From NCBI RefSeq assembly GCF_011320095.1, contig NZ_JAANOY010000007.1, positions 1 to 64,000 on the forward strand: DNA of 64,000 bases, given 5' to 3'. This document shows positions 34,506-42,893 of this stretch, piece after piece; the first letter of the stretch is position 1; every line of letters begins with the position of its first letter. The position numbers and the translations under genes are program-made. The DNA comes from Cognatiluteimonas telluris (GTDB lineage Bacteria > Pseudomonadota > Gammaproteobacteria > Xanthomonadales > Xanthomonadaceae). The notes below the pieces were generated by a model that did no database searches, was not told the DNA's origin, and worked only from the letters and a program-made list of their open reading frames with translations.

Positions 34506-34673
34506 AGCAAGGCGCGCCCGTCGCGGACGACGCCGTGGTTCGCGTCCGCGGTGTGCCTGTGTTGTGGATGCGTCGGCACGTGCCGACTTTGGAAAACCTG
34601 CAGACAGCGTCCGGCCGCTTCTAACCGGGCGGAAGAAGGGACCGATCGCTTTGAACGCAGAACGGACGATCGG

Positions 34674-36116
34674 ATGAAAGGTCGGGCACTGATGGCGACG
34701 ATGTGGAGCGCAGGCGATGCACTGTCACGCCAGGGACTCCAGTTCCTCACCACGCTCGTCCTGGCACGCCTTCTGACGCCGGCCGATTTCGGCATCGTGG
34801 CCATGCTGGCCGTGTTCGTCGGCGTGGCTGGCGTCCTGGCGGACGGCGGATTTTCCGCGGCGCTGATCCAGCGGCAGGACGTCGACCACGACGACGAATC
34901 CACCGTGTTCTGGTGCAACCTCGCGATCGGTTTGCTGCTTGCATTGCTGCTGGCAGGCGCCGGACCATGTCTGGCCGGCTTCTACCAGGAGCCAAGGCTG
35001 CGGGCCATCACGGTCGCGATGGCACCGATGGTGTTGGCTAGTGCGGCGGGCGCGATCCATTTCGCACTCCTCATCAAGCGACTGGAGTTTCGAACGCTGG
35101 CGATCGCCGGGGGCATCGCTGCCTGTCTTTCAGCGATCGTATCGATCGCGATGGCGACTGCGGGCGCTGGTGTCTGGGCGCTGGTCGCGCAGGGCGTCGT
35201 GGCTGCTGCTGCAACGACCGCGTTCCTGTGGTGGTTGCATCCGTGGCGGCCGGCCTGGGTGTTCAAAATGGAGTCGATCCGCAAGCTGGCCGGCTTCGGC
35301 GGTTACCATCTCGCGTCGACGCTGATGGAGGCGGCCTATTCCCGGCTGTATTCGCTGTTGGCGGGGCGGATGTTCGGTGCCAGGCCGCTCGGCTACTACG
35401 CCAATGCGGAAAACACGCGGCAGCTGCCGGCGTCGTTTCTTGCGGCACTGGTTGCCCGCGTTGCACTTCCGTTGCTGTCGGAGGCGCAGGGAAATCCCTT
35501 GCTCGCGCGTCGCGGCCTGCAGCTTTCCATCCGGGTGATGATGCTGCTGTATGCGCCGGTAATGCTGGGAATCGCGGTGCTTGCCGAGCCCGTCGTCGAA
35601 GTCCTGTACGGACCGCAGTGGCTGCCCGCGGCGCCGCTGCTGAGGATCCTTGCGGTGGCGGGCCTTCTTTATCCCATCCACATGATCAACCTGCACGCGC
35701 TGATGGCCCAGGGCCACGCGCGGTTGATGTTCCGGCTCGAAGTCATCAAGAAGGCGAGCGGCGTGGCGCTTTTGTTGATCGGCGCCAGGTACGGTTTGGC
35801 GGGGCTGGCATGGAGCCAGGTCGCGCACTCCGGGATCGCGCTCTTCGTCAACGCGTATTATACGCGTCGATGGCTTGGCTACGGCGTGTTCGCGCAGTTG
35901 CGCGATGCAGGGCCGCCGATCCTCGCAGCGGTCGCTGCTTGTGCAGTCGTGTGGCCTTTCGTGCACGCATTGTCGTGGCCGGCCCCCGCACGGCTGGCCG
36001 CGTTGCTCATGCTTGGCGCACTCAGCTATCTCATGCTGATCGTGATCGGCAAGACCGACGCCTGGCTGGAACTCAAGGCCCTGGTTGCGCAGTCGCGTTC
36101 GGAGCCGTCCGCATGA
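34674..36116 (+). CDS. Wzx-like lipopolysaccharide/oligosaccharide flippase
   Basis: 480-aa MOP-superfamily (PST) transporter with about 12-14 membrane helices, expected to flip lipid-linked oligosaccharide to the periplasm. It starts with WSAGDALSRQGLQFLTTLVLARLLTPADFGIVAM split over the first helices, typical for the family. The ATG at 34674 gives the full first helix; ACGGA lies about 10 nt upstream. The 168 bp before it show no gene of their own. Its stop overlaps the next ATG by 4 bp. Confidence 0.88.
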   Translation: MKGRALMATMWSAGDALSRQGLQFLTTLVLARLLTPADFGIVAMLAVFVGVAGVLADGGFSAALIQRQDVDHDDESTVFWCNLAIGLLLALLLAGAGPCLAGFYQEPRLRAITVAMAPMVLASAAGAIHFALLIKRLEFRTLAIAGGIAACLSAIVSIAMATAGAGVWALVAQGVVAAAATTAFLWWLHPWRPAWVFKMESIRKLAGFGGYHLASTLMEAAYSRLYSLLAGRMFGARPLGYYANAENTRQLPASFLAALVARVALPLLSEAQGNPLLARRGLQLSIRVMMLLYAPVMLGIAVLAEPVVEVLYGPQWLPAAPLLRILAVAGLLYPIHMINLHALMAQGHARLMFRLEVIKKASGVALLLIGARYGLAGLAWSQVAHSGIALFVNAYYTRRWLGYGVFAQLRDAGPPILAAVAACAVVWPFVHALSWPAPARLAALLMLGALSYLMLIVIGKTDAWLELKALVAQSRSEPSA

Positions 36117-37132
36117 ATGCGCGTGGCACCACGATTGAGGTCGAAACCGTCGAAATAAGCGATCCGTCCTGCCTGCGCGTCGCCCCGGTCGTCTCCGTGT
36201 TGATGCTGGTCTATAACCACGGCGAATACCTTGCGCAGGCGATCGAGAGCGTTCTTGCGCAGCAGGCCGTATGTCCAGTGGAGCTGCTGATCGGCGAGGA
36301 TTGCTCGGCCGACAATTCGCGCGACATTGCCATCGACTACCAGCGCAGGCATCCGGAGTCGATCCGCGTCATCACCGCCGGCCGGAACGTCGGTGCGCAC
36401 TGGAACTACACGCGCCTGCTAAACGCAGCTCGCGGCGAGTTCATCGCCCACCTCGACGGGGACGATTACTGGTTGCCGGGCAAGCTGGCAAGACAGGTGG
36501 CGTTGTTGCGGGATCAGCCACATGCCGTCGCGACGTACTGCAACGCGCTGGTGTCCTACCCCGACGGGGCAACGGTCGCGCGTTTCAACGACATAGGCGA
36601 TGAGCGGATCGAGCTGGCGAAGTTGTTGCGACGGGGGAATTTCCTTTGCATGAGCACGATGATGTTCCGGTCGACGCAGGCGCCGACGCTCCGTGGCATC
36701 GGTCGCGAATTCCTTGACTATCAGGTGCACCTGACGCACGCGCAGAACGGCGATCTGTTGCACATCGGCGAACCGCTGGCGGTTTACCGGATGCAATCTT
36801 CCGGCTCCATGGTTGCGAAGGACAACGCCCGCGTGCGCGAGATGTACTGGCAGGCCATTCAGAGCATTCCGCGCGAGCGGGTAAGCGATGACGATTTTGC
36901 GAACGGCTTGGCGGACTTCCTGCGTCGGGTCTTCTTCCGAGCGGTGCGCACGGGGAACTGGCGCCTGGTAAGGGAGTGGACCGTTCGGGTGCTCGCCGCA
37001 TCGCCTTACGGGACGTTTCGAACCGGCACGCTTCTCGCGAAGTCGATCGCGCGTATCGCGGGCAAGGAGGCGATCGGGCGTCTTTCACCTCTCTGGGACA
37101 GGCACGCCATGCGCGTCCTTTATCGATGCTAG
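36113..37132 (+). CDS. GT2 glycosyltransferase
   Basis: 339-aa cytoplasmic family 2 glycosyltransferase. The GT-A core shows SVLMLVYNHGEYLAQAIESVL, GEDCSADNSRD and the DxD-type HLDGDDYWLPGKL, followed by an acceptor region unlike well-known families. It overlaps the flippase by 4 bp and precedes the methyltransferase by 18 bp. It probably adds one sugar of the lipid-linked glycan; donor and acceptor are unknown. Confidence 0.88.
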   Translation: MNARGTTIEVETVEISDPSCLRVAPVVSVLMLVYNHGEYLAQAIESVLAQQAVCPVELLIGEDCSADNSRDIAIDYQRRHPESIRVITAGRNVGAHWNYTRLLNAARGEFIAHLDGDDYWLPGKLARQVALLRDQPHAVATYCNALVSYPDGATVARFNDIGDERIELAKLLRRGNFLCMSTMMFRSTQAPTLRGIGREFLDYQVHLTHAQNGDLLHIGEPLAVYRMQSSGSMVAKDNARVREMYWQAIQSIPRERVSDDDFANGLADFLRRVFFRAVRTGNWRLVREWTVRVLAASPYGTFRTGTLLAKSIARIAGKEAIGRLSPLWDRHAMRVLYRC

Positions 37133-37150
37133 CGGCACGATGGGCAAACA

Positions 37151-37918
37151 ATGAATCCATTGAAGCTTGTTCCTTATGCGCTAGCTGGATGGTTGCCCGG
37201 CGGCAGGCACCATTGCACGTTGTGCGGGTATCGGGTCTGGCGTTTCATGCCTTATCGATCGTCCTCGCGCGAAGCAGGGCTGATGCAGGTGCTCGATATG
37301 GTCGGCAGCGACACGGAGAATTTCGAATGTCCCCGTTGCGGTGCGCACGATCGCGAGCGACACCTGTTGTTGTATCTGCGGGCTTCGGGAGTACTGGCGG
37401 AGCTCGGCGGCAAGGCGATCCTCCATTTCGCACCCGAAAAGCGGCTATCGCGGTATGTCTGCGCCATGGGTCTCGGGCGATACGTCCCCTGCGACCTGTT
37501 TCCACAGGACCCGCAGGTACTGCGCGTCGACATGCTCGACATGCCGTTCGCGGATGGCACCTTCGATGTCGTGATCGCCAACCATGTGCTCGAGCACGTG
37601 GACGACGATGCGCGCGGCCTGGCGGAAATCCACCGCGTGCTTAAGCGGGGCGGCATCGCCATTCTCCAGACGCCTTACAGCGGCAGGCTCCACCGCACCT
37701 GGCAGGATCCCGGGATCGACACGCCGGCAGCGCGCCTGCAGGCCTATGGACAGGAAGACCATGTACGCCTGTTCGGGCGCGATCTATTCGACCGCATCGT
37801 CGCCGCGGGTTTCGCATCGGACGTGCGACGACATGCGGATCTGCTCGCCGATGTGGACCCGGTCGTTGCAGGCGTCAATGCCGAAGAACCTTTCTTCCTG
37901 TTCCGCAAACGTGCCTGA
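37151..37918 (+). CDS. SAM methyltransferase with N-terminal zinc ribbon
   Basis: 255-aa class I methyltransferase. Four cysteines (C22, C25, C60, C63; CTLC and CPRC pairs) form a likely zinc ribbon before a Methyltransf_11-type core. That core has a SAM region near LHFAPEKRL and the post-motifs DMLDMPFADGTFDVVIANHVLEHV. It probably methylates a sugar or its acyl group in the glycan made here. It ends 13 bp from the stop of the convergent GT2 gene; no clear terminator lies between. Confidence 0.87.
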   Translation: MNPLKLVPYALAGWLPGGRHHCTLCGYRVWRFMPYRSSSREAGLMQVLDMVGSDTENFECPRCGAHDRERHLLLYLRASGVLAELGGKAILHFAPEKRLSRYVCAMGLGRYVPCDLFPQDPQVLRVDMLDMPFADGTFDVVIANHVLEHVDDDARGLAEIHRVLKRGGIAILQTPYSGRLHRTWQDPGIDTPAARLQAYGQEDHVRLFGRDLFDRIVAAGFASDVRRHADLLADVDPVVAGVNAEEPFFLFRKRA

Positions 37919-37931
37919 AAAATCGAACCCG

Positions 37932-38954
37932 TCAGCGGATCTCCGGCATGCCGTGACGCCACAACAGCGAAAGTTTTCGCGGCATCCATGTGAAACAGCG
38001 CCACCAGGATCTTGGCGTCGCGCTGCGTTGGGACTGGATCTCCCGTCGGCGTGCTGACCACGCGGCGCGCGTGTCGACGATGCCGGGCAGTATCGGCGAA
38101 TAAACCTCCAGCCAGAGGCGCGGATCCCGCCGCAGGAGCGCCACGATCGCTCCTTCCGAGTAAAGCAGGAACAGGTGCACCGCGAACAGCGGCCACATGA
38201 TCCATCCTGGCGTGCAGACGAGCATGACCAGCGTCTTGTTGCGCTCGCTCAGGCGCCGGCGCCGGTAGGTGCTCTGCAGCCTGCCGGCGTTGACGCGGTT
38301 GCCGCCGAAACTCGCGCCCTGCCGGTGGTGGTAGCCACTCTCGCCGACGACCCGCACCGGCACCCGGCGCAGCCGTGCCAGGCAGCACAGGTACAGGTCC
38401 TCGCCGATCGAATCCATCCACGCCGGAAAGCCGCCGAGGGACTGCCACAGGTCCCGCGGGATCCACAGGCAGGCGCCGATCACGTAGGCCACGTCGCCGC
38501 GCGCGGCATCCAGGTTGGGTACCGGGTTGTAGAACGGATCGAGCAGGCATCCGCGGTCGACCAGTGCGCCCGATTCCCAGTCGTACTGCGGCAGGGTCAG
38601 GATCCCGTGGCCACCCTCGCGTCGAGCCTGCGACAACAGCGCCCCCAGGGCGCCATCGTCGAGCGCGGCATCGTTGTTGAGCAGCAGCAGGTACTGGCCG
38701 ATGGCGACGTCCGCCATCCGGTTGTTCGCGACACAGAATCCGACGTTGTCGGTCGAAGCGATCACGCGCACGCCGGGGTAGTGCGACTGGAGGAACTGCA
38801 CGGACGCGTCGGGCGACGCGTCGTCGTGAACGATGATCTCGACATCGCCATCCAGCGCCTGCGCGAGGACCGACTCGATGCAGTCGCGCAGCAGCGCCTG
38901 GCCGTTGTAATTGGCGATGCAGACCGAGACGAGCGGGGATGCGCCCTGGCTCAT
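37932..38954 (-). CDS. GT2 glycosyltransferase (rhamnosyltransferase-like)
   Basis: 340-aa family 2 glycosyltransferase. SVCIANYNGQALLRDCIESVL, HDDASPDASV, and LLLNNDAALDDGA (in place of DxD) mark the donor domain, resembling WbbL/RfbN-type rhamnosyltransferases. A C-terminal hydrophobic stretch (about residues 262-285) may bind the membrane. The ATG at 38954 overlaps the upstream epimerase stop by 4 bp. Last gene of the minus-strand set read from the pilA side. Confidence 0.87.
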   Translation of the reverse strand: MSQGASPLVSVCIANYNGQALLRDCIESVLAQALDGDVEIIVHDDASPDASVQFLQSHYPGVRVIASTDNVGFCVANNRMADVAIGQYLLLLNNDAALDDGALGALLSQARREGGHGILTLPQYDWESGALVDRGCLLDPFYNPVPNLDAARGDVAYVIGACLWIPRDLWQSLGGFPAWMDSIGEDLYLCCLARLRRVPVRVVGESGYHHRQGASFGGNRVNAGRLQSTYRRRRLSERNKTLVMLVCTPGWIMWPLFAVHLFLLYSEGAIVALLRRDPRLWLEVYSPILPGIVDTRAAWSARRREIQSQRSATPRSWWRCFTWMPRKLSLLWRHGMPEIR

Positions 38955-39865
38955 GCCTGCCGCTGGTGCCAGTCCCAGGTGCGTTCCAGCCCGTCTTCCA
39001 ACGCCACCGTCGGCGACCACTGCAGCCAGGTCCGCGCGCGGCTGTTGTCCAGGGCGATGGTGCGGATGTCGATGCTGCGCGCGGGCTGGAACACCCGCTG
39101 CAGCGGTCGTCGCGTGACGGCGTCGATGCGGTCGAGCAGATCGTTGAGCTCGATCGCCGCGCCGGAGGCCAGGTTGCAGGCGTGCGCGCCGGGCGGCAAT
39201 GGCGCGACAAGCGCGCTGGCCACCGCGGCCACCAGGTCGTCGATGTACAGGAAGTCGCGGATGCTGTGGCCGTCGCCCAAAACGGACAGCGGCGCCCCGG
39301 ACAGCGCATGGTCGAAGGCGGTGGCGATGATGCCGAATCCCCGCCTGGGCGCCTGCCCGGGGCCGTAAACGTTCGATGGCCGGAGGATGGCGGCACCGCC
39401 GCCGTACTGGTCGGCCCAGGCGCGGATGAAATATTCGGCGGCTATCTTCCCCGCGGCGTGGTACGAACGCGGGCGCAGGGCGTCATCCTCGCGCGCCGGC
39501 CCGGAGCGGTCGCCATACAGCGTGCCTCCCGAGGAAAGGAACAGCAGGCGCCTGGAGGGCGCGTCCTGCAGGGCTTCGACCAGCGCGAGCGTGGTGCGCA
39601 GGTTGCCATCGAGTTGCGGTTGCGCGGCGCTGCTGCCTGGCGTGCTGGAGGAGGCGGCGTGCACGACCACGCCGCAGGCGGGCAACCAGCGCGCGAACTG
39701 CCCCGGATCGTCCCAGGGCGCAACGACATTGCGGATGCGCGCATGCCCGAATGCGACCGGCGATCGCGTCGCGGCGATGACGTCGCGGCCGTCGTTGGCG
39801 AGTTTGGCGGCCAGGTGGCGGCCGATGAATCCGCCGGCACCCAGCACGAGAACCGCATCGCTCAT
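38951..39865 (-). CDS. NAD-dependent sugar epimerase/dehydratase (SDR)
   Basis: 304-aa extended SDR enzyme acting on nucleotide sugars. The cofactor loop LGAGGFIGRHL, the SSGGTLYG strand and the RPSNVYGPGQ and DFLYIDD segments are standard. The catalytic region reads S-Y135-H-A-A-G-K140, so Tyr and Lys are five apart rather than the usual four (YxxxK), with His at the normal Tyr place. Activity may therefore be altered, or this may be a subfamily trait. It overlaps both neighbours by 4 bp. Confidence 0.87.
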   Translation of the reverse strand: MSDAVLVLGAGGFIGRHLAAKLANDGRDVIAATRSPVAFGHARIRNVVAPWDDPGQFARWLPACGVVVHAASSSTPGSSAAQPQLDGNLRTTLALVEALQDAPSRRLLFLSSGGTLYGDRSGPAREDDALRPRSYHAAGKIAAEYFIRAWADQYGGGAAILRPSNVYGPGQAPRRGFGIIATAFDHALSGAPLSVLGDGHSIRDFLYIDDLVAAVASALVAPLPPGAHACNLASGAAIELNDLLDRIDAVTRRPLQRVFQPARSIDIRTIALDNSRARTWLQWSPTVALEDGLERTWDWHQRQA

Positions 39866-40983
39866 CCCATCGCCTGCTCGAGCAGTTGGTGGTAGAGGGT
39901 AACGTAACGCCCGGCGCAATCGTCCCAGGTGCCGATGTCCTGGCGCATGCGCATGCGGCCACGCTGGCCGAGCGCGCGGTTGGTCGATTCATCGGCCAGC
40001 AGTTCGATCGCCGCGAGCGTCTGCTGCGGCGATGCGCACAGGATTCCGCCATCGCCCGTGCCCAGCAGGTCGTCGTGGGCGGGCAGTCGCGATGCCACGA
40101 TCGGCAGCCCCGAGGCCAGCGCCTCCAGCATGACCTGGGGCCGGCCTTCCGCATGCCGGCTCAGCGTGATGAGGCCCTGCGCGCGCGGGAACCAGTCTTC
40201 GCGCAGTTCATCCGGCGATGCCGGCCCGTGCCAATGCACCCAGGCGGGCAGCTCGACCTGCTCCTGCATGGGCCCGAACAGATGCAGCTCCGCATCGCCG
40301 TGGGCGAAGGCGGGTGCGGTCCATTCGAACAGCGGACCAAGCTTGTCGCGGGTCAGCCGCGACACGCAAAGCCACTTCGCGCGGCCTTCGACCGCGGGCA
40401 TCCGCTCCACTGCGTACCAGCGCGGGTCGATTCCGAAGGCAACGCCGCGCACGAGGGCGACGTCGCCGAACCGGGCCTGCAGCTCCGGCACCATCCAGCC
40501 GGCATTCGGGCAGATGGCCACGCGGCGGTGGCGGAAGGCGCGGCGCAGTCCCAGCGCCACCCCGGGTAGGCGCAGCAGCTGCATGTCGCTTCCCAGGACG
40601 GTCACCAGCGCGGGCTTCCGGCCTGACGGCAACGCAAGCGCGTTCTGCAGCCAGTTGATGTGGAACAGGTCGGCGTCGCTGCGCCGGAACGCCCGGCGTT
40701 GGCGCCAGAGCAGGCCCATGGCGTCGCGGACGCCTCGCATCCGGTGCCGGCGTAGCAGGTGTGCGATTCCCCCGGCATCCATCAGCCTGCCCAGGAATGC
40801 ATCGTCACCGGGTGTCGTCGCCCGCTCCACCCGGCCGGACAGCGGTCCGGGCGGACACCATGCACGAAGCTGCAACGTTTCCTGCCGCGCCAGCGCCTCG
40901 GCGATGCGACGGATGAACACGCCCTTCCAGTCGGACGCGTTGTCCGGATACGAAGTGGCGGTGAACAGGATGCGCAGGGTCAT
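39862..40983 (-). CDS. GT4-type glycosyltransferase
   Basis: 373-aa GT-B fold enzyme. The N-terminal domain starts ILFTATSYPDNASDWKGVFIRRIAEAL, and the C-terminal Glycos_transf_1 domain holds the EGRPQVMLEALASGLPIVAS donor motif (EX7E). It is probably a cytoplasmic retaining transferase adding to a lipid-linked sugar. Its ATG overlaps the stop of the TMTC-like gene by 4 bp, so the five minus-strand genes form one coupled unit. Confidence 0.88.
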   Translation of the reverse strand: MTLRILFTATSYPDNASDWKGVFIRRIAEALARQETLQLRAWCPPGPLSGRVERATTPGDDAFLGRLMDAGGIAHLLRRHRMRGVRDAMGLLWRQRRAFRRSDADLFHINWLQNALALPSGRKPALVTVLGSDMQLLRLPGVALGLRRAFRHRRVAICPNAGWMVPELQARFGDVALVRGVAFGIDPRWYAVERMPAVEGRAKWLCVSRLTRDKLGPLFEWTAPAFAHGDAELHLFGPMQEQVELPAWVHWHGPASPDELREDWFPRAQGLITLSRHAEGRPQVMLEALASGLPIVASRLPAHDDLLGTGDGGILCASPQQTLAAIELLADESTNRALGQRGRMRMRQDIGTWDDCAGRYVTLYHQLLEQAMG

Positions 40984-42893
40984 TGCCTGGCGCTGCGTTG
41001 CAGGCGGCTTTCAAGCCCACGCGCGACGCGCTCGTTGGTGCCGAGCGGTGCACCGGTGGACCGCAGTTGCGCGATCTCCCGGCGGGCCTGGTCGTCACGT
41101 CCAAGCGCAATGAGCAGCCTGATCCGGTTGCTGCGGTACTGCGCTTCGCGCGGGCGCAGGGCAATGGCATCGGCCCATAGTTCCAGCGCCGCGTCCGGCC
41201 GCCGAAGCACGTTCAACACGTAATCGGCGTGGATGTTGAGCACCTCCGCATTGGGGCCGTGGCTGGACGCGGCATCGAACATCGCCAGCATCGCAGCGAT
41301 GGAGAAATCGCATTGCCGATCGCGCGCGCATTGCTCCAGGCTGGCGATCGCCGAGGTTTCCTGCACGCCGACGGGATCGCGGCGCAGCCGCCCGGTCAGG
41401 TCCCGCCACCAGTCGTCGCGCTGCGGCAGGCCCGCCCGCGCCGCCAGCAGCAACAGCGCGGCGTGCGGGAGGATGCCGCTGCGCGGGAGCGCACGGTCGC
41501 GTTCCAGTTCGCGGATGGCCAGGGGCACCATCGGAGAATCCGCCCGGTATCGGGTCGCGATCACCAGCAGCCTGCCGTACTCGTACGCCGAACGCGGCGA
41601 GTGCGGGTGCTTGGCGGCCTCGGAGGATGCGAAGCGCAGCGGGCTGCTCCATTCGTTCGCCCGCAGCAGGGTTGTCGTTCCCAGGAACAACAGCCAGGCC
41701 ACCGTCAGCAGGACGCCGATCCGCCGCGCGCTGTCGCCACGCGGCAGCAGCAACAGCAGGTCGGCAACCGCGAGGCACACCCCCAGCGAGGCGAAGTAGT
41801 TGCGGTGCTCGAAGACCAGCTCCAGCGGCACCACGGTCGCCGTCAGCAACTGCGCGCCGAGGAACCAGGCGAGGCCCAGCGAGAGCATCGGCCGTCGACG
41901 GCGCAGCGCCACCGCCATCGCGGCCAGCAGCGCGAGCGCGACCAGCGCCAGTGCGGTTGCCGGGGGCTGCCACAGTCCGCGCGAAACCACGATGTCGTCG
42001 TGGTACAGGCCCAGCGTGCGCAGCGACGGGAACACGCTCCACTGCAGGTAGTCCATGACCACCCGCGCTTCGGTCAACAGGCGCGTGGCGAGGGTGAAGT
42101 CGCGTTGGGCGAAGGCGGCGGGCGCCAGCACGTTGGGCAGCAGCCATGCCATTCCCGCCAGCGCGGGCAGCACCAGGACCAGCGCGAACAGCAACAGCAG
42201 GCGCCGGTCACGCCGTCCGGACGCATCCCGCCCGCCGAGCAGGCAGGCCTCCGCGCAGGCGGCGTAAAGCGGCAGCAGCGCGGCCGACTCCTTGCACAGC
42301 AGGCCCAGCGCGGTGCCGGCGACCACGCCGCTGACGATCCGCCATCCGCCCCCCGGCTCGCCAGCCAGTTGCCGCTGGCGCCCGAGCAGGTAAAGCCACA
42401 AGCCGCCGAAGACGAAGACGTGGCTGAGGCTTTCCATGCGCTGCACGACGAACAGCACCGCCATCAGGTTGATCGGGTGCAGCGCCCATGCCGCCGCCGC
42501 GAATCGCGCGGTCCATTCGCGCCGTCGCCGATCGCCGCCTGGATCGGCCAACGCGAACAGCGTGCCCAGCAATCCCAGCACCAGGCAGGCATTGAGCGCG
42601 TGGATCGCGATGTTGGTGAGCTTCATCGGCACCGGATCGGCGCCGGTCAGCGCGTGGTTCAGTGCGAAGGTGGCCATCGCGAGCGGGCGGTGGCCCAGGC
42701 CTGCGTTCGACGAGAACACCGCTGCCGTCCAGGCGTCGCGGTCCCAGCCGGTGACGTGCAATGCGGTGTTGTTGACGACGTTGGGGTAATCGTCGAACAC
42801 GAACCCGCCGCCGCGCCCGGGCCAGTACGCCAGCGCGACGAGCGCGACCAGCAGCAGCGCCGGCCATGCCCTGCGCATCGGCGCGCAGATCAC
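40980..42893 (-). CDS. TMTC-like (GT-C) membrane glycosyltransferase with TPR tail, copy 1
   Basis: 637-aa polytopic membrane protein, about 10-12 helices, then a periplasmic TPR-like tail from about residue 440. It shows the first-loop acidic pair FVFDDYPN (D34, D35) and the FEHRNYFASLG motif shared with eukaryotic TMTC protein O-mannosyltransferases and bacterial DUF1736-type proteins. GT-C enzymes of this kind move a sugar from a polyprenyl phosphate to protein or glycan outside the membrane. The GTG start lies in the upstream gene's stop (GTGA). Nearness to pilA suggests pilin as a target; that is inference. Confidence 0.8.
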   Translation of the reverse strand: MICAPMRRAWPALLLVALVALAYWPGRGGGFVFDDYPNVVNNTALHVTGWDRDAWTAAVFSSNAGLGHRPLAMATFALNHALTGADPVPMKLTNIAIHALNACLVLGLLGTLFALADPGGDRRRREWTARFAAAAWALHPINLMAVLFVVQRMESLSHVFVFGGLWLYLLGRQRQLAGEPGGGWRIVSGVVAGTALGLLCKESAALLPLYAACAEACLLGGRDASGRRDRRLLLLFALVLVLPALAGMAWLLPNVLAPAAFAQRDFTLATRLLTEARVVMDYLQWSVFPSLRTLGLYHDDIVVSRGLWQPPATALALVALALLAAMAVALRRRRPMLSLGLAWFLGAQLLTATVVPLELVFEHRNYFASLGVCLAVADLLLLLPRGDSARRIGVLLTVAWLLFLGTTTLLRANEWSSPLRFASSEAAKHPHSPRSAYEYGRLLVIATRYRADSPMVPLAIRELERDRALPRSGILPHAALLLLAARAGLPQRDDWWRDLTGRLRRDPVGVQETSAIASLEQCARDRQCDFSIAAMLAMFDAASSHGPNAEVLNIHADYVLNVLRRPDAALELWADAIALRPREAQYRSNRIRLLIALGRDDQARREIAQLRSTGAPLGTNERVARGLESRLQRSARQ

